A DNA stretch of 64,000 nt from Clostridia bacterium (GCA_017937065.1 JAGBEI010000031.1:1-64000); one strand, 5' to 3'; counted from the stretch's first letter, positions 1 to 8,189 are shown. Numbers and translations are program-made. Notes: generated by a model from the sequence alone, not told the origin.

Positions 1-40
1 AATTGGTCGTTCCCAAGTCAATTCCTATAATCTTGCTCAT
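1..40 (-). CDS. dnaK: DnaK chaperone, N-terminal fragment cut by the window edge
   Basis: The complement reads from an ATG at 40-38 into MSKIIGIDLGTTN, the universal N-terminal phosphate-binding motif of Hsp70/DnaK ATPases. Only 13 codons lie inside the window. The start is 16 bp after the grpE stop on the same strand, giving the standard Firmicutes order hrcA-grpE-dnaK. Expression is expected to follow the CIRCE-controlled promoter upstream of hrcA. Identity is firm because of both motif and context. Confidence 0.93.
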   Translation of the reverse strand, partial: MSKIIGIDLGTTN

Positions 41-56
41 ACTATCAACCTCCGAA

Positions 57-671
57 TTAATTAGCTACTTTTACGACTGCATGCCGTAATACTGTTTCAT
101 CTTTATATATATATCCCTTTTGGAATACTTCCACTATTTCGTTTTCGCCGTACTGCTCATCGTCAATGTGCATTATGGCGTTATGCATTGTCGGGTCAAA
201 CACCTTTCCCTGACATTCAAGCTCCCTGACACCGAGTCCCTCCAAAGTTGTAACAAGCTGTTTATAAATCATATCTACGCCGTTTTTGAACTCTTCGTCA
301 CTGCTGTCACTTATCAGCGCGCGCTCAAAGTTATCAATAACAGGCAGGATTGCCGAAACTACCTTTGAAATTCCGTCGGAGAACATACTCTCCTTTTCCT
401 TCTGCGTACGCTTTCTGTAATTATCGTACTCCGCAAGCATCCGCAGATATGTGTCGTTCAGCTGTTTGAATTTTTCCTCAAGCTCATTATCTTTTTTCTT
501 TTTGGAGCCCTGTTTTTTTTCTTTTTTATCAGTCGCCTCATTCTGAGTACAGTCCTTTTCACAAGCCTGCTCATTTTGCGCCGTTTCATTATTCTCAGCG
601 GTCTGCGCTGTCTGCGAATTTTCTTTATCCGCGGCGTTTTCCGCCTGTGCACTTTTTGTTTCCGGCATCAT
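57..671 (-). CDS. grpE: GrpE nucleotide exchange factor for DnaK
   Basis: GrpE releases ADP from DnaK in the cytoplasmic heat-shock chaperone cycle. The 204-residue protein has a charged, low-complexity N-terminus (Glu/Gln/Lys rich, residues 1-60), then a long helical region (about 60-110, with LRMLAEYDNYRKRTQKEKE) that dimerises in the family. It ends in the beta head, with GKVFDPTMHNAIMH and the C-terminal KGYIYKDETVLRHAVVKV signature. Its start overlaps the hrcA stop by 4 bp, so the two are translationally coupled. Two ATG codons are adjacent at the start, and a G-rich Shine-Dalgarno lies in the end of hrcA. The length is normal for Firmicutes GrpE. Confidence 0.95.
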   Translation of the reverse strand: MMPETKSAQAENAADKENSQTAQTAENNETAQNEQACEKDCTQNEATDKKEKKQGSKKKKDNELEEKFKQLNDTYLRMLAEYDNYRKRTQKEKESMFSDGISKVVSAILPVIDNFERALISDSSDEEFKNGVDMIYKQLVTTLEGLGVRELECQGKVFDPTMHNAIMHIDDEQYGENEIVEVFQKGYIYKDETVLRHAVVKVAN

Positions 672-1696
672 TCTGCCCCCCTGTCATTAAGATAGCGCTC
701 TATGCACTTCATAAAATATTCGACCTGCGATACAGTCTTGCCGTAATCCATACGCTTCGGTCCGAAAAGACTGAAAGTGAAATTATTATTGTCACCGTTA
801 TATCTGCGCACTACAAGACCCATATCGCTGAGACTTTCTCCGCCGATTTCGCTGCCGATAATTATATTCAGACGGTCATCGGCACGCTTATTAAGGACAC
901 CGTAAACCTGCTCCTCCTCGCTTAAAAACGACATGACGTTTTTAGCCTTATGAATTTCATAAAATTCAGGGTAGGAGAGCATTTTTTCCTGACCGCTTAT
1001 AAACACATGAGGTTTTTTAATATTGGTTACAATGTTTTTAATAACGCCTGCAATAAAATCCCAGTTCTGCTGACTGCCCGCAAGCTCTTTTTCCAAACGG
1101 TCAAACATACTGTCGTCGAGATATCCCACATTAGTATCTCCTATATAGCTTGCCAGCGTTTCGTTAAGTCTGCGTACATCATCATCTGTCGCAAGGAAAT
1201 AAAGACGGCAAAAGCTGTTTTTAACAACCCCGCTTTTTGTGATAACAATGAGGTTTATCATATCATCGGCAGATTTGACAACCTCCATCTTTATTATCCT
1301 GTCTTCATCATTATGTGATATAACGGCGGCGCTTGTATATCCGGTAATTTTGGAAAATGCCGTTATTGCCGTCTTAAAAAACTCGTCTATACTCATCGCT
1401 CCGCTCTGCGTCACGCTTTCAAGGCTGAGCGCCAGCTGATCGTCGAGCTCACGGTAAGACAGCAAATTATCGACATAGTACCTGTAACCGGCCTCGGTAG
1501 GAATTCTTCCCGCCGATGTATGAGGCTGTTCAAGATAACCCAAACGCTCCAGCTCGGAGAGGTCGTTACGTACTGTTGCAGACGAAACGTTCATATCCGG
1601 CTCACGTTCCAAAACACCCTTGCTTGATACCGGTTCCCCGTTTTCAATATATGATTCTATTACCGACCTGAGTATACGGTTCAAACGTTCTTTCAT
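668..1696 (-). CDS. hrcA: HrcA heat-inducible transcription repressor
   Basis: HrcA binds CIRCE operators and represses the class I heat-shock genes; GroEL assists its folding in known systems. The 342-residue protein starts MKERLNRILRSVIESYIENG. It has a winged-helix DNA-binding region in the first 75 residues (ending near LGYLEQPHTSAGRIPTEAGY, the family signature), followed by the GAF-like and dimerisation regions. It is the first gene of hrcA-grpE-dnaK, with a perfect CIRCE box between its promoter and its start. This shows direct autoregulation and regulation of the whole operon. Confidence 0.96.
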   Translation of the reverse strand: MKERLNRILRSVIESYIENGEPVSSKGVLEREPDMNVSSATVRNDLSELERLGYLEQPHTSAGRIPTEAGYRYYVDNLLSYRELDDQLALSLESVTQSGAMSIDEFFKTAITAFSKITGYTSAAVISHNDEDRIIKMEVVKSADDMINLIVITKSGVVKNSFCRLYFLATDDDVRRLNETLASYIGDTNVGYLDDSMFDRLEKELAGSQQNWDFIAGVIKNIVTNIKKPHVFISGQEKMLSYPEFYEIHKAKNVMSFLSEEEQVYGVLNKRADDRLNIIIGSEIGGESLSDMGLVVRRYNGDNNNFTFSLFGPKRMDYGKTVSQVEYFMKCIERYLNDRGAE

Positions 1697-1717
1697 TTAT
1701 TTCACCTGCCGACTGTT

Positions 1718-1744
1718 TTAGCACTCCGGTCCTTTGAGTGCTAA
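1718..1744 (-). promoter_or_regulatory. CIRCE operator of the hrcA operon
   Basis: Perfect inverted repeat TTAGCACTC, 9-base spacer, GAGTGCTAA. This is the exact consensus of the HrcA operator. It lies 22 bp upstream of the hrcA start and just downstream of the -10 box, where bound HrcA would block transcription. Confidence 0.97.
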
Positions 1745-1751
1745 CGCATAT

Positions 1752-1780
1752 AATTTAGCACTATTTTTCCACTTTGTCAA
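1752..1780 (-). promoter_or_regulatory. Sigma-A-type promoter of hrcA-grpE-dnaK
   Basis: On the minus strand TTGACA (1780-1775) and TAAATT (1757-1752) are separated by 17 bases. The CIRCE element follows directly. An extra half-site GTGCTAA lies between the boxes. Confidence 0.75.
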
Positions 1781-1810
1781 GTGTTTTATTCAAAAAATAA
1801 ATTTACTCTA

Positions 1811-1840
1811 TTGACAATTAATATATTATTAATATATACT
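1811..1840 (+). promoter_or_regulatory. Promoter of the YdbC-like gene
   Basis: TTGACA at 1811-1816 and TATACT at 1835-1840 with an 18-base spacer. The region is AT-rich. It sits 50 bp before the YdbC-like start and diverges from the hrcA promoter. Confidence 0.6.
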
Positions 1841-1890
1841 GATATAAAGCAACGCAAAAGACTGTAAAATTCATTATTCGGGAGGCCATT

Positions 1891-2115
1891 ATGGCAGACT
1901 TTACATTTGAAATAACTGAAACCTTCGGCAAGCTGCCGGAAAATTCAAACGGCTGGGCAAAAGCGCTTAATAAGGTAAGCTGGATGGGCAGAGAGCCTAA
2001 ATATGACCTGCGCGAGTGGTCACCCGACAGCTCGAAGATGAACAAAGGTATTTCATTCACAGCGGAAGAACTTACGGCGCTTCGCGATATACTCAACAAA
2101 ATGGATATAAAATAA
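1891..2115 (+). CDS. YdbC/PC4-like single-stranded DNA-binding protein
   Basis: A 74-residue protein beginning MADFTFEITETFGKLPEN and ending in ELTALRDILNKM. Length and pattern (beta-rich core with GWAKALNKVSWMGREPKYDLR and a closing helix) match the YdbC family, bacterial relatives of the PC4 transcriptional coactivator fold that bind single-stranded DNA. The in vivo role in bacteria is not settled. It is monocistronic: its own promoter lies upstream, a strong Shine-Dalgarno (GGAGG) precedes the ATG, and a terminator starts 32 bp after the stop. Confidence 0.85.
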   Translation: MADFTFEITETFGKLPENSNGWAKALNKVSWMGREPKYDLREWSPDSSKMNKGISFTAEELTALRDILNKMDIK

Positions 2116-2146
2116 GGTCAGTAAACGATAATTAAAATTAAAAATT

Positions 2147-2170
2147 GCGGGGCGGCAAATGCCGCCCCGC
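2147..2170. terminator. Bidirectional terminator between the YdbC-like gene and a small membrane protein gene
   Basis: Stem GCGGGGCGGC / GCCGCCCCGC with an AAAT loop, flanked by A-rich and T-rich sequence on both sides. It can serve both convergent genes. Confidence 0.85.
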
Positions 2171-2191
2171 ATAAATTTTGTTTATAACGGA

Positions 2192-2377
2192 TTACAGTGC
2201 GGTATCCGCAACTGCATCTTCATCGTCAAAATCATTTTCGAACATATAGCTTGTACTGCAATCAAGCTTAGTTCTTTTCTTTTTCAAATGCTTCAAAATC
2301 AGAAAGGTTGTTGCAACCGCCGCACATACTCCGACAATTACGGAACAGATCACAATAATATTACTTTTGTTTCTCAT
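2192..2377 (-). CDS. Small single-pass membrane protein, unknown function
   Basis: I do not recognise this 61-residue protein. It starts MRNKSNIIVICSVIVGVCAA: one hydrophobic segment (about residues 6-27), then a basic stretch (KHLKKKR), then an acidic tail (FENDFDDEDAVADTAL). The charge pattern predicts an N-out/C-in orientation with the tail in the cytoplasm. The ATG at 2377 is chosen because AGGAGG lies 6 bases upstream; a TTG five codons earlier overlaps that Shine-Dalgarno. It converges on the YdbC-like gene and shares its terminator. Confidence 0.55.
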   Translation of the reverse strand: MRNKSNIIVICSVIVGVCAAVATTFLILKHLKKKRTKLDCSTSYMFENDFDDEDAVADTAL

Positions 2378-2447
2378 ATTCAGCCTCCTCAAGCTTGATT
2401 TTAACTTATTATATAATAAAAAAATATAAATTACAATAACTATTCTT

Positions 2448-2930
2448 TCATTTTTCCTTGAAAACGACTTTTATCATCAGCCATAGACATAACAGCTCGT
2501 TAATAACCCCGCCGACAGCTAAAGCAAGCGCTTGATTTGAAGATAAAACAAAAAGTACGCTCACGAACAATTGACGGGTAGCCCAAAGCACGGCGCAGCA
2601 CAGAATATATATTATAATCTGCTTTAAAAGCGAATAAATATGCGCACTTCTTACTCGAAGGACAAAAAACTTAATACACGGATAAAAAATCAAGACCCAC
2701 ACACACCACGAAAGCAGTGCACTGTCTTTTAAAGGTTGTTTAAATATAACCGAAAAAGCCACCTCAAATGCATAGCGCAAAAAAGAGCACATTAAAGCCG
2801 CAAGAAAGTAACGAAGAAGCATCCACTTATTATTATATGCGCTGTCTAAAATTACATCAATTTTACTTTGACTTTTTATATTCGTGCTTTTTAAGCCGGT
2901 TTGTTTTTTGGTATCTTTTTGACTTTTCAA
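2448..2930 (-). CDS. Multi-pass membrane protein, unknown function
   Basis: A 160-residue protein with a polar, Lys-rich N-terminus (1-33) and about four hydrophobic segments (near 37-60, 70-92, 103-127 and 133-155). The size and four-helix pattern loosely resemble GtrA-like flippase proteins, but I see no convincing signature, so no function is assigned. The start is TTG at 2930, preceded by GGAG at 7 bases; no in-frame ATG gives a better site. It stands alone between the small membrane protein and the DUF3810-like gene. Confidence 0.6.
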   Translation of the reverse strand: MKSQKDTKKQTGLKSTNIKSQSKIDVILDSAYNNKWMLLRYFLAALMCSFLRYAFEVAFSVIFKQPLKDSALLSWCVWVLIFYPCIKFFVLRVRSAHIYSLLKQIIIYILCCAVLWATRQLFVSVLFVLSSNQALALAVGGVINELLCLWLMIKVVFKEK

Positions 2931-3082
2931 TACATATCTCCGAATTCAGAAATTGATAAGTTATTTCAATAATCGACAGCCCATTGTCACTTGGCGTTAA
3001 GGGCAGCAGATTGTATTATAAATTGAGAAAGTGACAAAATCAGCCTATTAGTGACGCAAAGGATTATGTTGTGGTCATAAAC

Positions 3083-3110
3083 AAAAACGCGGCTTTATCG
3101 CCGCGTTTTT
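3083..3110. terminator. Intrinsic terminator after the DUF3810-like gene
   Basis: An 11-bp perfect stem (AAAAACGCGGC / GCCGCGTTTTT) with a 6-base loop. It begins 9 bp after the stop of the minus-strand gene ending at 3119. The A/T arms make it usable in both directions. Confidence 0.85.
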
Positions 3111-3118
3111 AATTTATA

Positions 3119-4519
3119 TCAGTTCACTGCGCTGGGATGATATTCAGCATAAACATCTTCGACTTCCATGTCAAAATCATCGTCAAGCAAATAGTAATTG
3201 ACAAGATAGTTACAGAAACGTCCGTAGCTCTTAGGCTCACTGTTGTCTATCACAATGCTTCCGTTATCCACATTGTCCTCAAAATTGACAAGCATAAGCT
3301 TTGCAACATCGCAGTAATAAGATGCCTGGAGCTTTTCACCGGCGGCGACATACTCAATGTCACTTGACAGACCGTAAAGCGTATCAAGATTTTTTACAAG
3401 CTGAACATACTCTCTCTTTGCACTTTCTTTAAGAGCATTTGCCATATATAAATGGAGATTCTTTCCGTTTTCGTTATAGAATACCGAGCTGAGCTCAACA
3501 TATGCATTAAAATAACCCGAATAGTTTATATAATAGTCATCAGAGTACTTTGTACATACGAGAAACGCAATAAAAGAAGCGTCTCCATCATCCGTATATC
3601 CGCGCTGAACCGCCATAGTCTTGGCAATCTGCATCGGGACGACAACCTCAGGATAGTCACTGTTTATGCAAAGCTCACCTGTAATGGGCGAATAAATACT
3701 TGAAATTCTGAATTTGGAATAAAGGTCGGAGAACAAAAGCTCCTTCGCTGTAAGAGATTTGCCCTTCAGCGTGGGAATATCCTGAGCGGCATTGTCAAAA
3801 GCCTCCGATATTTTCTGCGATATAACCTCGGTGGAACGACCTGAGCTTGCGTACTTGGATGATCCGGTTTTTGTAAAGAAAATATTATCCATGCCGTCAT
3901 AGAGCGAATTATTGATACCGTCTATAAGGTAAAGCATGGTTTTGCTGAAATCGAGATTTGTAACCTTGGCATTGGTATACTCGGTTGACTTTGAAAGCGG
4001 ATCACGATATGTAAATACACCGTAGCACATCGAGAAAAGAAGCGTAAACGCACCTGCAACGGCAAGCAGAGAATAACCGAACTGCACCCAAAGACCGCCC
4101 TTGTGAAACTTACCCTTAACCTGTACTGTTCTTACAATGATGAAAACAAGATATGCAATTATACCCAAAGCGGCAGCACAAATCAAAATTTCAAACATAG
4201 ATATGGGGAACAGGTTAAAGAATGACGCAATCCCGCCTGAAATTCCGCTGAAAGCCTTTGCCAAGCTCTCATTTGCTGCAAGATACAGAATGAGACCGAC
4301 AAGACCCAGTGCAACAAACACCCATTTAATTATTGAAGTGACAAGCGGTTTCATAAGCAAAACCTTGAGTTTTTCACCAATTGTCATATCAACCTCAGGA
4401 TCTGCCTGCTCCGCGCCGAAGTCTTCCAGGTCAAGTTCAACCTCTGACGAGGCGTCACTGAAATTGTCAGCTGCCGAGATTTCTTCAGCAGATACTGTTT
4501 TTTCTAAGTTTTCGCTCAT
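3119..4519 (-). CDS. DUF3810-like membrane protein with degenerate metalloprotease motif
   Basis: A 466-residue protein with an acidic cytoplasmic N-terminus (1-50), hydrophobic segments near 62-82, 108-130 and 146-170, and a large C-terminal domain. The C-terminal part (YSPITGELCINSDYPE, then AVQRGYTDDGDASFIAFL, then YSGYFNAY) has the layout of DUF3810 (PF12725), as I recall that family. Members carry an HExxH zinc motif just before QRG. Here the five positions read KTMAV (residues 300-304), so all metal and catalytic residues are lost. It is probably a catalytically inactive relative with a binding or scaffold role. The Shine-Dalgarno AGGAGG is clear and the gene is monocistronic. Confidence 0.7.
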   Translation of the reverse strand: MSENLEKTVSAEEISAADNFSDASSEVELDLEDFGAEQADPEVDMTIGEKLKVLLMKPLVTSIIKWVFVALGLVGLILYLAANESLAKAFSGISGGIASFFNLFPISMFEILICAAALGIIAYLVFIIVRTVQVKGKFHKGGLWVQFGYSLLAVAGAFTLLFSMCYGVFTYRDPLSKSTEYTNAKVTNLDFSKTMLYLIDGINNSLYDGMDNIFFTKTGSSKYASSGRSTEVISQKISEAFDNAAQDIPTLKGKSLTAKELLFSDLYSKFRISSIYSPITGELCINSDYPEVVVPMQIAKTMAVQRGYTDDGDASFIAFLVCTKYSDDYYINYSGYFNAYVELSSVFYNENGKNLHLYMANALKESAKREYVQLVKNLDTLYGLSSDIEYVAAGEKLQASYYCDVAKLMLVNFEDNVDNGSIVIDNSEPKSYGRFCNYLVNYYLLDDDFDMEVEDVYAEYHPSAVN

Positions 4520-4673
4520 GAAAAGTCCTCCTTGAACGCTGTATATATAATATACTATACTATTGAGCGCAAAAGTTCAATAGTAAATTTTAATTTTTTC
4601 TTAAAATTCTCGATTTATTTAGATTTTTTGTTTATCTTAAACATTTTTAATATATAATTTTTGTGCATAATCA

Positions 4674-5522
4674 CTATTGATTTTTAACTTCAAAAAGCAC
4701 TCCGAGGGTATTCGGTCCGCAATGACTTGTGATAACACAGCCGGCGGTTGTCTCATACACCTCTTCAAACGGAATAAGGCTGCAAACCTTTTCCCGAACC
4801 TGTTTTACAAGCTCCTCATCGCACTTTGTATGAGTGATAAAAACGCGTCGGGTATCTATGTCGGGACACGACAGCATATCCTCGGTATATTTAAGCAAGA
4901 CCTTATCATACATGCCGCGGTATTTTCCGCCCATGCCCATTTTACCGTTTGTGACCTCAATGCGCGGTTTTATTTTAAGAAGATTTGCCCCCAGCATGGC
5001 AACGGCGGAGCAGCGCCCGCCCATTCGCAGATATTCAAGATTATCAATAACAAAGCTGGCGCGTACAAGCGGCACGTGCGCGCGTACCCGCTCTGCAATT
5101 TCCGCAGCACCCAGACCCTGTGCTCTGTAATCGGCGGCGTCAAGCACCAAAAGCCCCGACCCGGTAGACAGGTTCAGCGTGTCTATAACATAAACATTGC
5201 CCACCTCTTTTGCGGCAATAAGCGCATTCTGATGACTTGAGGACATATCGCTTGATATATTAAAGTGTATGACTTCCATACCCTTTTCAACATAAGTTTT
5301 AAAAAGACTGAGATAATCCTCAACCGACGCCGCCGAGGTTTTGGGCAGAATATTATTTTCGGAAACAAAGTCGTATATTCCGTCGGGTTTTATATCAACA
5401 CCGTCCGCATATGATTTATCACCCAAAATCGTATACAGCGGACTTACGGTAATATCATGTTTATCAATAAGCTCAGGCGACAGATCGCATGTACTGTCAA
5501 CAGTTATCTTTACAACTGACAT
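4674..5522 (-). CDS. DegV family fatty-acid-binding protein
   Basis: DegV/FakB proteins bind a fatty acid in a two-domain cytoplasmic fold and, in known cases, present it to the kinase FakA for acyl-phosphate formation. The 282-residue protein has the family pattern: KITVDSTCDLSPELI at the start, PKTSAASVEDY (about 60-70, lipid head-group region), DTLNLSTGSGLLVLDAA (about 114-130), and LEYLRMGGR near 163. No fakA lies next to it, so the partner and the ligand are unknown. Just upstream is a strong promoter followed by a tandem 26-bp repeat that may be an operator. Confidence 0.9.
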   Translation of the reverse strand: MSVVKITVDSTCDLSPELIDKHDITVSPLYTILGDKSYADGVDIKPDGIYDFVSENNILPKTSAASVEDYLSLFKTYVEKGMEVIHFNISSDMSSSHQNALIAAKEVGNVYVIDTLNLSTGSGLLVLDAADYRAQGLGAAEIAERVRAHVPLVRASFVIDNLEYLRMGGRCSAVAMLGANLLKIKPRIEVTNGKMGMGGKYRGMYDKVLLKYTEDMLSCPDIDTRRVFITHTKCDEELVKQVREKVCSLIPFEEVYETTAGCVITSHCGPNTLGVLFEVKNQ

Positions 5523-5544
5523 TGTCTTTCTCCGTTCAAAAATT

Positions 5545-5596
5545 ATAGCAGGATTTCAACCTACCATATAATAGCAGGATTTCAACCTACCATATA
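5545..5596. repeat. Perfect tandem 26-bp repeat in the degV leader
   Basis: Two identical copies (5545-5570 and 5571-5596), each containing AGGATTTCAACCTACC, lie head to tail between the degV -10 box and its start codon. The core AGGTTGAAATCCT on the minus strand is partly symmetric (AGG...CCT ends). They directly abut the -10 box, so they cover the transcription start. This may be a tandem operator or a recent duplication. Confidence 0.9.
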
Positions 5597-5625
5597 ATTG
5601 TATACAAAATCACTTTTATTGTCAA
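5597..5625 (-). promoter_or_regulatory. Strong sigma-A promoter of degV
   Basis: Minus strand TTGACA (5625-5620), 17-base spacer, TACAAT (5602-5597). Near-consensus, 75 bp before the start codon. Confidence 0.8.
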
Positions 5626-5701
5626 GATGTACAATAAGTTTTAATTTTTTCGCATAAGCTGTCATAACAATTATGAACAGAGCGAGGTTTTCAAATTAAT
5701 G

Positions 5702-5731
5702 TTGACTTTTTCAGCCGCGCAAGGTTATAAT
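5702..5731 (+). promoter_or_regulatory. Promoter of fba
   Basis: TTGACT (5702-5707), 18-base spacer, TATAAT (5726-5731), then GGAGG at 5750 before the ATG at 5764. Confidence 0.75.
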
Positions 5732-5763
5732 ATTATGGAAAAATTAAACGGAGGAAGTTTATC

Positions 5764-6627
5764 ATGTTAGTTTCTGCAAAAGATATGATGAAAAAAGCCT
5801 ACGAAGGTCATTACGCCGTAGGTCAGTTTAACATCAATAACCTCGAATGGACAAAAGCAATTCTGCTTACCGCTCAGGAAAACAATTCACCTGTCATTCT
5901 CGGCGTTTCCGAAGGCGCAGGCAAATACATGTGCGGATACAACACCGTTGTCGGTATGGTAAAGGGAATGATTGACACTCTCGGCATTACCGTACCCGTA
6001 GCGCTTCACCTCGACCACGGCTCCTATGAGGGCGCAAAGGCTGTTATCAGAGACGGATTTTCATCTGTTATGTTTGACGGTTCTCATTACGGCATTGAGG
6101 AAAACATTGAAAAAACCAAAGAAATCATAGCGCTTGCGGCTGAAAAGGGTCTTTCGGTTGAAGCTGAGGTCGGCGCTATCGGCGGAGAAGAGGACGGCGT
6201 TGTAGGCAAGGGCGAAGTTGCAGACGCAGACGAGTGCAAGCTCATCGCGGATCTCGGCGTCACAATGCTGGCGGCGGGCATCGGCAACATTCACGGCAAA
6301 TATCCCGCAAACTGGGCAGGTCTTGACTTTAACGCATTAAAGCTCATTTCCGAAAAGACAAACGGTATGCCGCTTGTTCTTCACGGCGGCACGGGAATTC
6401 CTGCCGATATGATTAAAAAGGCAATTTCCATGGGAGTTGCGAAAATCAACGTAAATACCGAGTGCCAGCTCGCTTTTGCAGAGGCAACAAGAAAATATAT
6501 AGAAGCAGGAAAAGACCTTGAGGGCAAGGGCTTTGACCCCAGAAAGCTGCTCGCTCCCGGCTTTGAGGCTATAAAGGCTACCGTAAAGGAAAAAATGGAA
6601 CTGTTCGGTTCAATAAACCGCGCATAA
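5764..6627 (+). CDS. fba: Class II fructose-1,6-bisphosphate aldolase
   Basis: Cleaves fructose 1,6-bisphosphate to dihydroxyacetone phosphate and glyceraldehyde 3-phosphate in glycolysis and catalyses the reverse in gluconeogenesis. The 287-residue TIM barrel shows class II zinc motifs: VALHLDHGSYEGAK (His82 and Asp84 region), SVEAEVGAIGGEED (about 132-145), GNIHGKYP and VLHGGTGIP with the phosphate-binding glycine-rich loop. Length is typical of the short class II group. Own promoter and terminator make it monocistronic. Tagatose-bisphosphate aldolase is a close relative that sequence alone cannot exclude, but the housekeeping-style context favours fba. Confidence 0.93.
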   Translation: MLVSAKDMMKKAYEGHYAVGQFNINNLEWTKAILLTAQENNSPVILGVSEGAGKYMCGYNTVVGMVKGMIDTLGITVPVALHLDHGSYEGAKAVIRDGFSSVMFDGSHYGIEENIEKTKEIIALAAEKGLSVEAEVGAIGGEEDGVVGKGEVADADECKLIADLGVTMLAAGIGNIHGKYPANWAGLDFNALKLISEKTNGMPLVLHGGTGIPADMIKKAISMGVAKINVNTECQLAFAEATRKYIEAGKDLEGKGFDPRKLLAPGFEAIKATVKEKMELFGSINRA

Positions 6628-6636
6628 TTCAGTGAT

Positions 6637-6680
6637 AAATACAGGCTCCGCCGTGATATAACTCGGCGGAGCCTGTATTT
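6637..6680 (+). terminator. Terminator of fba
   Basis: A 17-bp perfect stem (6637-6653 with 6664-6680) with a 10-base loop, ending in TATTTT. Confidence 0.9.
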
Positions 6681-6935
6681 TAACCGCTATTTTCGGAAAT
6701 GTCCCTCTGACAAAGCTGAAATATCTGCTTTACTGCGGGACGGCTTTCTCATCAATGACAGACTTTTCATTACCGTCCGTAAGACAGTCATAATGTGCTT
6801 GAGAGTGACAGGCTTAACGCTCAAATCATTTACATTTTTTGCTCGTATTTTTTATTATTTAGCAAAAAGATTACACAGCGGAGTATGTATATATATGATT
6901 TTGCAGTAAATTATATTTGCCAATCTGTTTTACAT
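6681..6935. other. Intergenic stretch between convergent fba and sialidase-like genes
   Basis: Together with the flanking terminators this is a gene-free gap of about 345 bp. The left part (6690-6830) is GC-balanced and holds short open frames, the longest about 45 codons on the minus strand, with no Shine-Dalgarno. The right part is AT-rich. I see no convincing gene or RNA; it may be a relic. Confidence 0.4.
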
Positions 6936-6967
6936 AAAAAAGCAGCCCGAATAAATCGGGCTGCTTT
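6936..6967 (-). terminator. Terminator of the sialidase-like gene
   Basis: AAAGCAGCCCGA / TCGGGCTGCTTT stem with an ATAAA loop. On the minus strand it is followed by a T run, and it starts 6 bp after the stop. Confidence 0.88.
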
Positions 6968-6972
6968 GAATA

Positions 6973-8094
6973 TTACTGCTTGAGTCCAAACTGCTCATCT
7001 ATAAGCTCAAGCGGAATTTTTACTATCTTGCATGAATTAAGGCAGGTGCCCGAATTATTGGAATGATAGTAAGCCGCAAGAAAATAATCTCCTCCGTCAA
7101 AAACCACGGGATAGCAATATCCGTTACGAGGGTCATCCTCCAAAATAAAGTTTTCGGCTTTTCCGTCCCAAAAAGACGAGCCGTCACCCTCCGCGATAAG
7201 GCAAACAAGAGGAGTTCTGCCCCAAGAAAGCTCTTTGTATTCTTTATGGGGATAATTGGGAATAGGATTAAATACAGCGGCGGTATATCTTCCTGCCATA
7301 TGACGAATGTGCATAGGAGAGGCGGGAGAGAAAAATACCGTGCTGGGCATAGGCACAGACCAAGTCATGCCGTCATCCTCGGAAAAACTCTCAAACTGCG
7401 AGCCGTTAGCGGTTCTTGAAAAAGAAAAAATTTTACCGCTTTCGAACTGAACAATACCCGTTTCCTGTAAGCCGTGAGTCATCTCGTTGAAGGGATGACT
7501 GATAAGATTATTTGTGTCAAAGAACGTATAGCCGTCATCATCGGAAGCAAAATAGCAAGTATGACCTTTTCCCTCAATTTCCCCGTCAAATTCACCTCCG
7601 TCTTTATAACGGTGCAAATTCAAAGGAATTAAAATACGTCCGCTGTTAAGACGGATTACTCTCGCATTTTCAAATACATAGTATCCCTCTTTTTTAACGC
7701 AATCGATAGGTGCAGACCAAGTTGCGCCCTCGTCGATTGAGCGAGTAAACATAACTGTCATACCGATATTGCCGCCGGCTGTGATATATTTCAAGCCGTA
7801 GAACATACCCAAATCGCCGTTTGCCATACGCATCAGGGAAACGCACATGACGTTTACTGCATCGCCTTTTGCGGCAATAATTTTGCTGTTGCAAATGTCA
7901 AAGCTTTCACCGTTATCCTTTGAAAAAACCGCACGGATACAAGCGCTGCCGTGGTCGTGGCTGGAGTTGCCGTCATAAGATGTATATGCAAACATTATAT
8001 CTCCGTTTTTGAGTCTCAAGAAGTCACCCTCGCCGTTCCTGGGATTACCTTTTTTGGTATTTATAAACGCAACCTCATATCCGATTTTTTTCAT
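6973..8094 (-). CDS. BNR/Asp-box sialidase-like protein
   Basis: A 373-residue protein with four Asp-box (SxDxGxTW-like) repeats: SKDNGESF, SIDEGATW, SDDDGYTF and SEDDGMTW. These are spaced as in the six-bladed beta-propeller of GH33-type sialidases and related exo-hydrolases. FLRLKNGDIMFAYTSYDG, RVIRLNSGRILIPL and GLQETGIVQFESGKI are the usual blade strands. No signal peptide is visible, so it is probably intracellular and may act on imported oligosaccharides. Which glycan it uses cannot be told. The start is placed at the ATG at 8094, which has AAGGG 8 bases upstream. It lies 95 bp downstream of the alpha-galactosidase on the same strand, so the two may be co-transcribed. Confidence 0.8.
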   Translation of the reverse strand: MKKIGYEVAFINTKKGNPRNGEGDFLRLKNGDIMFAYTSYDGNSSHDHGSACIRAVFSKDNGESFDICNSKIIAAKGDAVNVMCVSLMRMANGDLGMFYGLKYITAGGNIGMTVMFTRSIDEGATWSAPIDCVKKEGYYVFENARVIRLNSGRILIPLNLHRYKDGGEFDGEIEGKGHTCYFASDDDGYTFFDTNNLISHPFNEMTHGLQETGIVQFESGKIFSFSRTANGSQFESFSEDDGMTWSVPMPSTVFFSPASPMHIRHMAGRYTAAVFNPIPNYPHKEYKELSWGRTPLVCLIAEGDGSSFWDGKAENFILEDDPRNGYCYPVVFDGGDYFLAAYYHSNNSGTCLNSCKIVKIPLELIDEQFGLKQ

Positions 8095-8189
8095 AATCAA
8101 AACCCTTTATAAAATGTATTTGGAATTATTTTTCCTCATCTTCTGAATATGCTTCAGATACCGAGTTTTAAATTAATCGCGAGCTTTAA

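Noticed and set aside
6690-6935. Short open frames in the gap after fba (for example one of about 45 codons on the minus strand, and 6795-6983 on the plus strand)
   Set aside because: No Shine-Dalgarno, no recognisable protein pattern, and the plus-strand frame runs through the sialidase terminator into the opposite gene.
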